Assembly (NCBI GenBank): GCA_034189225.1 | Contig: JAXHVL010000101.1 | Location: 1 to 64,000, forward strand | Direction: 5' to 3' | Source of the DNA: JAXHTY01 sp034189225 | GTDB taxonomy: Bacteria > Desulfobacterota > Desulfobacteria > Desulfobacterales > Desulfosudaceae | Length of the DNA: 64,000 bases | Shown: positions 8,260-16,377 of the stretch, in pieces | How the letters are laid out: each line of letters starts with the position of its first letter | Numbering within the stretch: the first letter of the stretch is position 1 | Position numbers and translations under genes: made by a program | The notes under the pieces: model-generated | What the model was told of the DNA's origin: nothing | Seen by the model: the letters and a program-made list of their open reading frames with translations, nothing else | Databases searched by the model: none

Positions 8260-9693
8260 ATGATTTTTACAACTTTTTCGAAAACCGGCACACCACAGAA
8301 ACCACACCCACGACGATATTTTGCCGCCGGCATTTCCGGCGCTCTGTTTCTGCTTCTTTTCTTCCTTATGTCCGGCTGCATCCTCAATGACATTCAGCCG
8401 GGAACCGGGTATGCGGCAAAAAACATCTGCACCGGCCTGTTCGTCTCCGGCATTGAGCGGCGGACCATGGCCAATGACTACGTGGCGCCGGAAGTCGATC
8501 CGCTGCATCTGGTCTGGGAAATCGACGTCAATCGTTTCAAAAAAACCGTTACCGTCCGGGATATTTTCTTCAAAGATTACTATGCCACCACCGCCGTTTA
8601 CAGAGAAGGGCTGGGCTGCACCTGCCTGATCGGTAAAACGCGGCGGCAACTCATGCGGCAGATGCCGGACGATCCCCCCCTGCTCTCCCTTCCCGACCAT
8701 CTGCCCTGGCCCCGCGGCACCGCCGGCATTCATCCGGACATACCGGCCAATGTTGACATGGCAGCGGTGCAAACGGCCATTGACGAAAGCTTTAAAGAAG
8801 ATGCGGATGCCCCCAGGCAGACCGTTGCCGTGGCGGTTGTCCATGGCAACAAGCTCATTGCCGAACAATACGCCGAGGGGTTTACCCCGCACACCCCCAT
8901 TCTCGGCTGGTCCATGTCCAAATCGGTCACCAGCGCCCTGGTGGGCATCCAAAGCGGCATGGGCCTGCTTTCCGTGTCCGATTCTCACTTGTTTGAACAA
9001 TGGGAGGGTACCCCAAAGGCCGATATCACCATTGAACACCTCCTGCACATGAGCAGCGGCCTGGAGTTTTATGAAGAAAGCCGGGGCGACAACAACAACC
9101 TGGCGGAAATGCTATACAGCACCGAAGACTACGCCCAGTACATGATCGACAGAGAGCTTTACAATCCCCCTGGCACGGTCTGGCACTATTCCACCGGCGA
9201 AACCATGCTGCTTGCCAGAATCGTTCAGGACAATGCGGGCGGCACCCTTGCCGATGGGTACCGATTCATGCAGGAAGAATTGTTTCACAGAATCGACATC
9301 GCCAATGCTGTGGTGGAATTCGACCCGTCCGGCACTTTTTTCGGCGGCGCCGGCTTTATCATGCCGGCACGGGACTGGGCCCGTATCGGCCAGCTTTATC
9401 TGCAGAATGGCGTCTGGAATGGGGCACAGGTACTGCCCGAAAACTGGGTGGCCTATTCCTTGACACCGGCGCCGACCAAGGCCTCATACGGCACCCAGAT
9501 ATGGCTGAACATCCACCGGAAAACCTGGCCCGAACTGCCCGAGGACACCATCTCATTTCTGGGCCACAACTGCCAGCGGGTGATCATCGTCCCCTCTCAT
9601 GACCTGGTGGTGGTACGGTTGGGATACACCTTTGATTACAGCGTCGATCCCACGGAACAGCTGGTGAAACAGATCATGGCGGCCATCGATTAA
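8260..9693 (+). CDS. lipoprotein serine hydrolase of the beta-lactamase (class C/PBP4*) family
   Basis: 477 residues. An N-terminal hydrophobic segment (about 24-40) ends in the lipobox LMSGC, so the protein is probably an envelope lipoprotein. The catalytic domain starts near residue 165. The nucleophile motif is SMSK (about residue 220), followed by EHLLHMSSGLE and then HYSTGETM, where family members usually have Y-x-N. The third motif is the less typical LGHNCQ. Such proteins are esterases, peptidases or amidases more often than true beta-lactamases. The start is supported by GGAGGGG just upstream. Confidence 0.82.
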   Translation: MIFTTFSKTGTPQKPHPRRYFAAGISGALFLLLFFLMSGCILNDIQPGTGYAAKNICTGLFVSGIERRTMANDYVAPEVDPLHLVWEIDVNRFKKTVTVRDIFFKDYYATTAVYREGLGCTCLIGKTRRQLMRQMPDDPPLLSLPDHLPWPRGTAGIHPDIPANVDMAAVQTAIDESFKEDADAPRQTVAVAVVHGNKLIAEQYAEGFTPHTPILGWSMSKSVTSALVGIQSGMGLLSVSDSHLFEQWEGTPKADITIEHLLHMSSGLEFYEESRGDNNNLAEMLYSTEDYAQYMIDRELYNPPGTVWHYSTGETMLLARIVQDNAGGTLADGYRFMQEELFHRIDIANAVVEFDPSGTFFGGAGFIMPARDWARIGQLYLQNGVWNGAQVLPENWVAYSLTPAPTKASYGTQIWLNIHRKTWPELPEDTISFLGHNCQRVIIVPSHDLVVVRLGYTFDYSVDPTEQLVKQIMAAID

Positions 9694-9751
9694 TTACAAA
9701 GAAGGGTTCTGCGAACCGCAATACTGAAAAAAAGCCAAAATGTTTGAATGC

Positions 9752-10561
9752 CTATATTCTGTATAGCTCCGGCCGCCGGTGAGGCAGGAAATAGCGCATG
9801 CGGTGGTTTCTGATATCCGACAGCGTAGCCGCGGAAAGGTCGGCCACCAGCACCCCGTCATCTCCTTCGCGGACTTCCATCACATCGCCGGCGGGCCCCA
9901 GCAAAAGGGCCAGCCCGGGGAATTCAAGGCCCTGGCCGTTGGGGCCGGACTGGTTGCAGGCAATCACAAAAACGCTGTTATCATAGGCCCGGGCGGGAAG
10001 ATGGCGCAGCCAGGAAACTTTTTTTTCTGCCGGCGTCCCCCTGGGCGACGCATGGGGGAAAAACAGAATATCCGCCCCGTTCACGGCCATACGGCTGGAC
10101 AGTTCGGGGAAATGGGCATCATAACAAAGCTGGATACCGAATGCGGCTTTGGGAATATCAAATATGGGGACGTCATCACCGCCACAAAGCAGGTCTTTCT
10201 CCGGCGGCGCGATGTGCAGCTTATGGTAGGCGGCAACCGGCACTCCGGGCCGGGCCACGAGCTGAACAGCAGAAAACCCTCCCGCCTGCAAACCCTTTTG
10301 AACGGTGCCGGCAATGATGGTGATGCCCAGCTGATCCGCCATAGCCCTCAGGTGTTTCACGACGTGATCGTATTGTACGGCAGCCTTTTCGTATACATGC
10401 CGATCAAGACAATACCCGGAAATATTCAGCTCCGGAAAACAGGCAATGTCCGCCTTCCGGCCAGCGGCTTCTGCCGCCCATGCTTCTGTGACCTGAAGAT
10501 TGCCCTCAACGTCGCCGGCCGGGCAATTGCACGTCACCACTGCAATGCGAACGTCTTCCAT
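9752..10561 (-). CDS. carbon-nitrogen hydrolase (nitrilase superfamily)
   Basis: 269 residues. The Glu-Lys-Cys triad of the superfamily is visible: Glu44 in CFPELNISGYC, Lys in YHKLHIAPPE (near 115) and Cys in IQLCYDAHFPE (near 147). The enzyme is cytoplasmic and hydrolyses an amide or carbamoyl bond. The substrate cannot be assigned; small amidases, N-carbamoyl hydrolases and omega-amidases all share this layout. It starts 8 bp after the stop of the siroheme decarboxylase gene, so the two are probably one transcript. Confidence 0.85.
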   Translation of the reverse strand: MEDVRIAVVTCNCPAGDVEGNLQVTEAWAAEAAGRKADIACFPELNISGYCLDRHVYEKAAVQYDHVVKHLRAMADQLGITIIAGTVQKGLQAGGFSAVQLVARPGVPVAAYHKLHIAPPEKDLLCGGDDVPIFDIPKAAFGIQLCYDAHFPELSSRMAVNGADILFFPHASPRGTPAEKKVSWLRHLPARAYDNSVFVIACNQSGPNGQGLEFPGLALLLGPAGDVMEVREGDDGVLVADLSAATLSDIRNHRMRYFLPHRRPELYRI

Positions 10562-10569
10562 GGCAAGCC

Positions 10570-11022
10570 TTAAAGCGTAAATTCGGCCTTGATTTTAAAC
10601 ACTCTGGTCGCCGGCAGATTGTAAATCTCCGTTATTCCGGTCTGCCGCGAAATCTCATCCAGATTTTTCTGAATCATTTCCATGGAGGGGGCGATAAAGG
10701 TGAACCAGACGTTCAGCCGGTTGTCCCGGATATAGTTGTGGGTCACGCCGGCAAAGGCATTCACGGCCGCCGCGAAGTCCTCGATCCTGTCTTCCGGCAC
10801 CCTTGCCGCGCATAGAGTGCTGACATAACCGAGCTTTTCCGGCACAAAGTTGCCGCCGATACGCCGAATAATCCCGTTTTTCTTTAATGCCGCAACCCTC
10901 TCAAGCACCGTACCCTCTGACAACCCCAGGCGCTGACCAATCTGTGCATACGGCTGCGGTGTCAGCGGAAAGTCCGACTGTATAAAATTCAGTATTGCCT
11001 TATCCGTATCATCCAGCTGCAT
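10570..11022 (-). CDS. siroheme decarboxylase subunit (AhbA/AhbB, Lrp/AsnC fold)
   Basis: 150 residues with an Lrp/AsnC architecture: N-terminal helix-turn-helix (IGQRLGLSEGTVLERVAALK) and a C-terminal ferredoxin-like domain. THNYIRDNRLNVWFT and LPATRVFKI are typical of siroheme decarboxylase subunits, which convert siroheme to 12,18-didecarboxysiroheme in the alternative haem pathway of sulfate reducers. The enzyme is normally a heterodimer, and no partner subunit is in this window. An ordinary Lrp-type regulator is the alternative, but the HNY and LPxxRxFK signatures favour the enzyme. Confidence 0.78.
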   Translation of the reverse strand: MQLDDTDKAILNFIQSDFPLTPQPYAQIGQRLGLSEGTVLERVAALKKNGIIRRIGGNFVPEKLGYVSTLCAARVPEDRIEDFAAAVNAFAGVTHNYIRDNRLNVWFTFIAPSMEMIQKNLDEISRQTGITEIYNLPATRVFKIKAEFTL

Positions 11023-11111
11023 ACCACCTCACCAGCCCTTTCGCACAATACCCCTGCCGGGACGGCTCATCCTCTGAAAGACACCCCCTGCTCACTGCTT
11101 TCTTCTACAAA

Positions 11112-11145
11112 AAAGCCCTGGAAGACGATTGTCTTCCAGGGCTTT
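11112..11145 (-). terminator. Rho-independent terminator of dsrC
   Basis: A perfect 15-bp stem (AAAGCCCTGGAAGAC and its complement) with a 4-nt loop, followed on the minus strand by a T run. It lies 27 bp past the dsrC stop. Confidence 0.9.
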
Positions 11146-11172
11146 AAAATTCACGTATAACAACGAGGGCTA

Positions 11173-11490
11173 TTATACACAGCCCGTCGGCTTGGGAAGA
11201 CCGGCCATCTTACAGGCCCCTTTGCCCGGTCCTGAGGGGAACAGCTCATAGATATGTTTCAGTTTGAAACCGGTCAGCTTGGAAAGAATACGCACCATCG
11301 GCGCAATACCGTTCTTTTCGTAGTAGTCCTGAAGCACCTGGATAACCTTGCGGTGTTCCTCGTTCAGCTCGTCAATGCCTTCTTCCTTCTTCACCCACTG
11401 AACCCATTCTTCACAGAAATCATCATAGGATTCAATAAAGCCGTCTTCATCCACATTGAATGTCTTGCCATTAAATTCAACTGTAGCCAT
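11173..11490 (-). CDS. dsrC: DsrC sulfur-carrier protein
   Basis: 105 residues. DsrC carries sulfur from dissimilatory sulfite reductase as a trisulfide and hands it to a membrane or cytoplasmic disulfide reductase. The C-terminal arm has both functional cysteines, Cys93 and the penultimate Cys104, separated by ten residues, which separates DsrC from single-Cys TusE-like proteins. A strong AGGAGG site precedes the ATG, and a terminator follows, so it is a monocistronic gene as usual in sulfate reducers. It is divergent from an Hdr-type protein that could act on the DsrC disulfide. Confidence 0.96.
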   Translation of the reverse strand: MATVEFNGKTFNVDEDGFIESYDDFCEEWVQWVKKEEGIDELNEEHRKVIQVLQDYYEKNGIAPMVRILSKLTGFKLKHIYELFPSGPGKGACKMAGLPKPTGCV

Positions 11491-11949
11491 TTAAACAACC
11501 TCCTTTATTGGTTTAGTTTCTTCTTGATAACGGTCATACCCGGGATCGTTTCAAATCAAAATTCAAATCAAAATTCAAATCAAAATTCGAAATAATCATT
11601 AACGTAAATTTTGCAAATAGTCTAAATTTTCTATAATATCTTCTTTTTTGCATTTGTCAACCAAATTATTCCCACCCAAAAATTATTTTTGTCACAACCA
11701 GCAGCGAAAAAAAGAAAAAATATTTGTTTATGAAACCCGGATATGATATAAATGCATTTTTGCTTGGTCGGCCCTCATAAAGGGAAAGCACAAGTCTGAA
11801 CAGGATGGCTAGACAAAATGTTCAAGGCGAACATGCCGAAGATCGATCGCTCCCGGCACTCCGTAAAAGGCCGGGGGAAAACAGGCAATGCGTACAGCGC
11901 CTTGCTGTAATGACGATGCCATCAAAACAGCTTACGGAGGATACTTAAT
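11491..11949. other. divergent regulatory region between dsrC and the HdrD/DsrK-like gene
   Basis: About 460 bp, strongly AT-rich from 11550 to 11770 and carrying promoters for both genes. Three tandem 12-bp units lie at 11551-11586. GGAGG at about 11936 is the ribosome site for the rightward gene. No ORF worth calling is present. Confidence 0.5.
11551..11586. repeat. three tandem 12-bp units upstream of dsrC
   Basis: TCAAATCAAAAT is repeated three times head to tail with no mismatch, 61-96 bp upstream of the dsrC start. The position fits an upstream activator site or simple A/T-rich promoter DNA. Confidence 0.85.
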
Positions 11950-13269
11950 ATGGCGGAAGAGGTAATTAAACTTGGAAAAAAGAAAGAAAGCAGTTTTATT
12001 GACAAGGTCAAGGAACTGCTGCCGGAGGGAGGGAATCTGAATCTCTGCCTCACCTGCGGTGCCTGTTCGTCCGGATGCCCTGCAACCGGCCTGAACGACA
12101 TGGATCCGCGTAAATTTCTGCGCATGGCCGCCCTTGGCATGGACGAAGAAATCAAGCAGTCCGACTGGCCCTGGCTCTGCACCATGTGTCAGCGATGCAT
12201 CTATGTCTGCCCCATGTCCATCGATATTCCGCAGCTTGTTTACTATGCCAGAGCGCAGCGGCCCCGTGAAGAGCGGCCTAAAGGCATCCTCGGCTCCTGT
12301 GATATGGCATTGAAAAATGACAGCTGCAGTGCGATGGGCGCCTCACCGGAGGATTTCAGTTTCGTGGTCGAAGATCTGCTGGAGGAATACAGGGAATCTC
12401 AGCCCGAGTTTGCGGAAATGGACGCCCCCATCGACAAGCAGGGGGCCGAATTCTTTCTCAATCAGAATTCGAGGGAGCCCGTAACCGAACCTGACGAGCT
12501 GGTTCCGCTCTGGAAAATCCTGCATCTGGCCGGTGTGGACTGGACCTATGGCAGCAAAGGATGGGGCGGCGAAAACTACTGCATGTTCCTGGCTGAAGAC
12601 AAGGACTGGGAGCATATTACCCGTACCTCACTGGAGCATGCCCAATCCCTTGGGTGTAAGACATACCTGAATACGGAGTGAGGGCACGTCACCTTCTCTG
12701 TCCGGGCCGGACAGAAAAAATTCAACATCGACACCGATCTTGAAATCAAAAACATCTACGAATTTTACGCCAAGTGGATCCGTGAGGGCAAGCTCAAGGT
12801 CAACTCCGACTGGAACAAGGACCTGGGCATCAAGTTCACGGTCCAGGATCCCTGCCAGATCGTGCGCAAAAGCTATGGCGATCCCATCGCCGACGACCTG
12901 CGCTTTGTGGTGAAATCCGTGGTCGGCGAGGAAAATTTCATTGACATGACCCCCAACAAGTCCAATAACTTCTGTTGCGGCGGGGGCGGCGGTTTCCTTC
13001 AGTCCGGGTTCAAGGATCAGCGGCTGGAATACGGCAAAATCAAAGACGACCAGATTCAGCGCACCGGTGCGGATTACTGCATCGCGGCGTGCCATAACTG
13101 CCACGCCCAGATCCACGAGCTCAGCGAACATTACGAAGGTCACTATCACGTGGTGCACCTGTGGACCCTGATTGCCCTTTCTCTTGGCATTCTCGGCCCC
13201 AACGAGCGGGAATACCTGGGCGACGACCTCAAAGAGGTCAATCTCTTTCATCCGGAGACGGCCATTTAA
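11950..13269 (+). CDS. HdrD/DsrK-like Fe-S disulfide reductase, selenoprotein (UGA at codon 244)
   Basis: Read through TGA 12679-12681, the frame gives 439 residues. Residues 33-44 (CLTCGACSSGCP) and about 77-88 (CTMCQRCIYVCP) bind two [4Fe-4S] clusters as in HdrC. The C-terminal half has two CCG-type (HdrB/HdrD) domains: the first at ENYCMF...NTE-U-GH, where relatives carry Cys (ECGH), the second with NFCCGGGG and CHNCH. Both halves are in the same frame, and the second lacks its own ribosome site or start. A hairpin follows the UGA at the distance used by bacterial SECIS elements. It sits divergent from dsrC, so a DsrC disulfide or trisulfide is a reasonable substrate guess. No membrane segment is present, so the electron partner must be soluble. 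A strong terminator follows. Confidence 0.85.
12679..12715 (+). promoter_or_regulatory. Sec UGA codon and SECIS-like hairpin
   Basis: The UGA is followed at +16 to +34 by a perfect 8-bp stem (TCTGTCCG / CGGACAGA) closing a GGC loop, with GG at +24/+25. This matches the spacing of bacterial SelB-binding hairpins. Confidence 0.8.
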
Positions 13270-13290
13270 CGTTTCAAACGGTATAAAAAC

Positions 13291-13326
13291 AAAAAGGGCG
13301 CTTTTTTCCAAAGCGCCCTTTTTTTG
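13291..13326 (+). terminator. Rho-independent terminator
   Basis: Stem AAGGGCGCTTT / AAAGCGCCCTT followed by a T run, 22 bp after the stop of the selenoprotein gene. The complementary A run on the other side makes it potentially bidirectional. Confidence 0.9.
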
Positions 13327-13488
13327 TCATTTTAGGATCCTTTCAGACGATGTGTTTGGCGGCGCCCCGGGGACAGCTTCATAAAATGCGGTTGCTTTGC
13401 CTAAATCTGCCAGGTTTTTAAAAAGTGATTTCCGGAATGATGATGTATTTTCCTGAAGTGCAACCGCCTCATTGATCTGTACGTCCAT
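13327..13488 (-). CDS. small hypothetical protein (53 aa)
   Basis: The frame starts MDVQINEAVALQ and is preceded by a good GGGAGG ribosome site 6 nt from the ATG. The 3' end (stop 13327-13329) touches the terminator of the opposite gene. I do not recognise the family. The N-terminal pattern of short hydrophobic heptads could belong to a small helical protein. The good ribosome site argues for a real gene, while the lack of recognisable relatives and the decayed neighbour argue for a remnant. Confidence 0.35.
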   Translation of the reverse strand: MDVQINEAVALQENTSSFRKSLFKNLADLGKATAFYEAVPGAPPNTSSERILK

Positions 13489-13510
13489 TTTCTGCCTCCC
13501 TTGTCAGCAT

Positions 13511-13654
13511 CTAGTGGGGTTTCAATGCCGATGCCCCCTTGACGGTTCTCACAAGTCTGCCAACGGTGCGTTTTCTCCCGGCCATGTCGGTTTCCGGCGA
13601 ACTTTTCCGCAGTGCAACCAGATTGCCTCTGAGCGCCATGGTGACATGCGTCAT
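13511..13654 (-). pseudogene. short ORF, possible eroded flagellin-type N-terminus (47 aa)
   Basis: The frame starts MTHVTMALRGNLVALRK with a GGGGCAAG upstream and stops at TAG 13511-13513, 23 bp before the next small ORF. The start loosely resembles flagellin N-termini (LR-NL-SLQ...), and GRKRTVGRLVRTVKGASAL could correspond to the following helix, but the match is weak. It may be a decayed gene fragment. Confidence 0.2.
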
Positions 13655-13800
13655 CTTGCCCCTTGTTTTATGAAAAGGATTGAATTGCGTTGGAAGCCTG
13701 TCAAAAGTAAAAAGCTCTACTTTTCACTTTATGGTGGTGTGCATCGTTTGTCAATCTAAAAGAAAGCTGCGGGGAAAAACCAAGTCTCGCGCACAATACT

Positions 13801-13846
13801 TACTGCAAAAACGCCGCGGCGGGGTTGGAAGCTTTTTACGAAGCCC
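13801..13846 (-). repeat. short dispersed repeat R3 (copy at 13.8 kb)
   Basis: On the minus strand the element begins GGCTTCGTAAAAAGC directly after the radical SAM stop codon and continues through CCAACCCCGCCGCGGCG to TTTTTGCAG. The same unit is found near 25058, 40728, 49486, 59097 and 61876. Confidence 0.85.
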
Positions 13847-15457
13847 TCAAACCAAAACCTGCATTTTTTCGAGAGAAGCCATTAGGTCCGACTCCAAGGC
13901 TTCCAATTCAACTTCAGCCAGTCCTTTCACAATCCCTTTTTGATATTTCTGCCGTGTTCTTTTTACCTGAATGGAAGGCTCCCGGGGCAGGTAGATATCC
14001 AGCGGGTCAGCGGTGTAGGTAAAGAGAACTTCATCTTTCACTCCTAGGAAAATTTTTTTCAGATAATCTGGAACATCGGCAGAGCTCATATTGTCGTGCT
14101 GCCAATCAATAAAGTTGCCTTTCAGTTGATAAGCCTTCCTTTCGCTTTTAGAATAAATTGGCGATAACGGTATCAGCACAAAGGGGGCGATACCAACATA
14201 AAAGGTCGCATTTTTTTCTGTGGGCAGTTGGTTGAGGAAATCGATGGTATTGTTGATTGAGTCGCTGTTTTCCCCGGGGAACCCCAGGATAAAGGACGCA
14301 CGGATACTGATATCCAGCTCTGATAAATCATCCAGTATCCGCAAATACTGATCCCTGGTTACCTTTTTGTTCATGTTTTTGAGAATGCGATCGTCACCGG
14401 ATTCGATCCCGACCTGGACATCGACACAGTTGGCTTTCTGAAGGAGATCCAAATCCGTTCCGATAAACGTATCCAGACGAATAAAGGTTGTCCAGGGGAT
14501 ATCCATCTTCTCTTCTATCATGATTTCACAAAGGTTCTGCAGCACCTTGCCCGGCATGCTATCGTCAACGAATCTGATCATTCTCACATTTGGCAGCGAC
14601 TTGATCCCTTTCAATTCGCGCCTTATTGCTTCTTTAGATTTCGTGTAGCAACGTTGTTTATGGTAAAAATTGCAGAACTTGCAGTTAAAGTTGCAGCCCA
14701 GAGAAAGCTGGACCGGTAATATTTCGGGAATATATTTCTGTTCGATGTTGTTCCACGCGATAACCTGATTGTCCAAATCTATTTTTTCGGGATTTTGAGG
14801 ATTGAAAATCAGTTCGTGATCCAGATAGTAAGCCGTGTTCTCAAAACTGCGATAGTCTTCTTTGTCTTTGATGGCACGTAACACCTTTGAAAGCGTATTG
14901 GTTCCGCTGCGGTCGACAATAAACATATTGATGTCTTCGAACAATTCAGGCTCCTGATTAATAAAGAAAAACATTTCATCGGTTGCCTGATGGTCAAAAT
15001 CCTCATCATCCATTTGCTGATAGGCGCGATAGCTGTTATAGATAAGAACGCCTCCCACGATCACAGGAACTTCCGCATCATAGTTCCGAACCAATTGCGT
15101 CACCTTTTTGACTTCACGAATGCCAATCGTCCAGGTTGTCGAGACAAGAACAGCATGGGCCCCTTCAGAAAGCAGAGACGTCAATTGTTCTTCATTCTCC
15201 AGAACATTGGAAACAAGCGCGCAATTAAAACCGGACTTTTTCAAATAGTCGTAAAGACATATTCCGTTTAGTTTGCCGCATTCTTCCAGGCACAGGGTTT
15301 GATTGACAAACGACTCACTTTTCGCCGGATGAAAATGCTTCATCAGATTTGGCAACGCCATTATTTCTTCATCGATTCTTAAGTTTACAAGACCAAAATC
15401 GAAGGCCACATTCTGATATGAAATTAAACTGTCGATAATTATTGCGTCGTACTTCAT
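13847..15457 (-). CDS. B12-binding-type radical SAM protein
   Basis: 536 residues. The N-terminal ~160 residues have a cobalamin-binding-like Rossmann pattern (NGICLYDYLKKSGF, ALVSNVLENEEQ, IVGGVL). The radical SAM centre is CNFNCKFC (about residue 255), followed by a TIM-barrel segment with RFVDDSMPGK, QVGIESGDDRILKNMNKK and ILGFPGE. Such enzymes methylate or rearrange unactivated carbons; the substrate is unknown. The start at 15457 (MKYDAII) has GGAGGG 7 nt upstream, whereas the ATG at 15475 would overlap that site. The gene is visibly AT-richer than its surroundings and is paired with a GNAT gene 62 bp upstream, suggesting a transferred small-metabolite or modification pair. Confidence 0.82.
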   Translation of the reverse strand: MKYDAIIIDSLISYQNVAFDFGLVNLRIDEEIMALPNLMKHFHPAKSESFVNQTLCLEECGKLNGICLYDYLKKSGFNCALVSNVLENEEQLTSLLSEGAHAVLVSTTWTIGIREVKKVTQLVRNYDAEVPVIVGGVLIYNSYRAYQQMDDEDFDHQATDEMFFFINQEPELFEDINMFIVDRSGTNTLSKVLRAIKDKEDYRSFENTAYYLDHELIFNPQNPEKIDLDNQVIAWNNIEQKYIPEILPVQLSLGCNFNCKFCNFYHKQRCYTKSKEAIRRELKGIKSLPNVRMIRFVDDSMPGKVLQNLCEIMIEEKMDIPWTTFIRLDTFIGTDLDLLQKANCVDVQVGIESGDDRILKNMNKKVTRDQYLRILDDLSELDISIRASFILGFPGENSDSINNTIDFLNQLPTEKNATFYVGIAPFVLIPLSPIYSKSERKAYQLKGNFIDWQHDNMSSADVPDYLKKIFLGVKDEVLFTYTADPLDIYLPREPSIQVKRTRQKYQKGIVKGLAEVELEALESDLMASLEKMQVLV

Positions 15458-15519
15458 TGAAAAACCCTCCAACATTAAGGAGTTTCAGGCGTATGGTACA
15501 AAACAAAGGCCAAAAGCGC

Positions 15520-16377
15520 CTACTTGATAAGCGATAACCGGTTATGCCGTTTTCTTAAAAACAGGCCTGTCGATCTTCTGTGTTTACGCACTTTTGCATA
15601 CATCAATATGAACAATCGCGATAAGTTGTAAATGGTAACCCTGGGCCAGACAACCACCATCATTGTGTCACCGGCATCGCGATCCAGTACTTTATTAAAG
15701 TATTCCGATACACTGTCTTTTTTTGGGAATTTAAAATTATTCCCGTACAGGTTTATGCCGTATGCTCTTCGACAGACAGAGTGCTTCTCATCGTATTGAA
15801 CAGGGCGATCCTTAGAAAGCATATCTGAAACATACTTTGCCAGCCCCAGCATCTTCGGCCGCATACCTTGTTCACAAACATAGTCAATTTCCGGAAGAAT
15901 GTTGGGTTCAACGATAGGAATAAGGCCTTTGTAAACAGCCGGGTTCTGAGACCTTAATGCAAACGGTATAAAGCTTTTGGTTCTCCATGAATTTACTATC
16001 CAGCTTAAGAACAATATAATCGACGCAATACCATTGGCCTGATGTTTTTTTGAAACATTAAGCGTGTCAAAATAAATGACATCTGTATTTTGATACTTGA
16101 ACTGTTTAATCCCGCAAAAGCCAATAGGCGATTCATCCCTGGCGACCAGCCAGTATTGAGTGATTTCATCAAAATAGCGAGTGCGGGCCTGAAAATAACT
16201 CTGTTCCTTTTTTTCAAACGTGTTCTGGATTAAGTCAGAGGTGAAGTTAAACAAAAAGTTTTTTTGTTCAGCATTGAATAATGCTGATGGGTTGTTGAAA
16301 ATATAGTAGGTATAATGGTTTAATGTAAACTTCCTGGAACTTAATTTGACAATACTTTGTATTAAATCTTGCTCCAT
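15520..16377 (-). CDS. GNAT-fold acyltransferase-like protein
   Basis: 285 residues, without signal peptide or membrane segment. About residues 75-135 look like a GNAT core: YWLVARDESPIGFCGIKQF for beta strands 2-3, then LNVSKKHQANGIASIILF, where the Q/R-x-x-G-x-A acetyl-CoA loop would be QANGIA. The remaining ~150 residues are unlike other families I know. Start at 16377 is supported by GGGAGGGGGG upstream. Base composition is AT-rich like the radical SAM gene it precedes, and they probably form one operon. Confidence 0.6.
   Translation of the reverse strand: MEQDLIQSIVKLSSRKFTLNHYTYYIFNNPSALFNAEQKNFLFNFTSDLIQNTFEKKEQSYFQARTRYFDEITQYWLVARDESPIGFCGIKQFKYQNTDVIYFDTLNVSKKHQANGIASIILFLSWIVNSWRTKSFIPFALRSQNPAVYKGLIPIVEPNILPEIDYVCEQGMRPKMLGLAKYVSDMLSKDRPVQYDEKHSVCRRAYGINLYGNNFKFPKKDSVSEYFNKVLDRDAGDTMMVVVWPRVTIYNLSRLFILMYAKVRKHRRSTGLFLRKRHNRLSLIK

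Noticed and set aside
12862..13269. A separate 135-aa HdrB-like protein
   Set aside because: It is in frame with the upstream part, has no ribosome site, and starts inside a conserved CCG domain.
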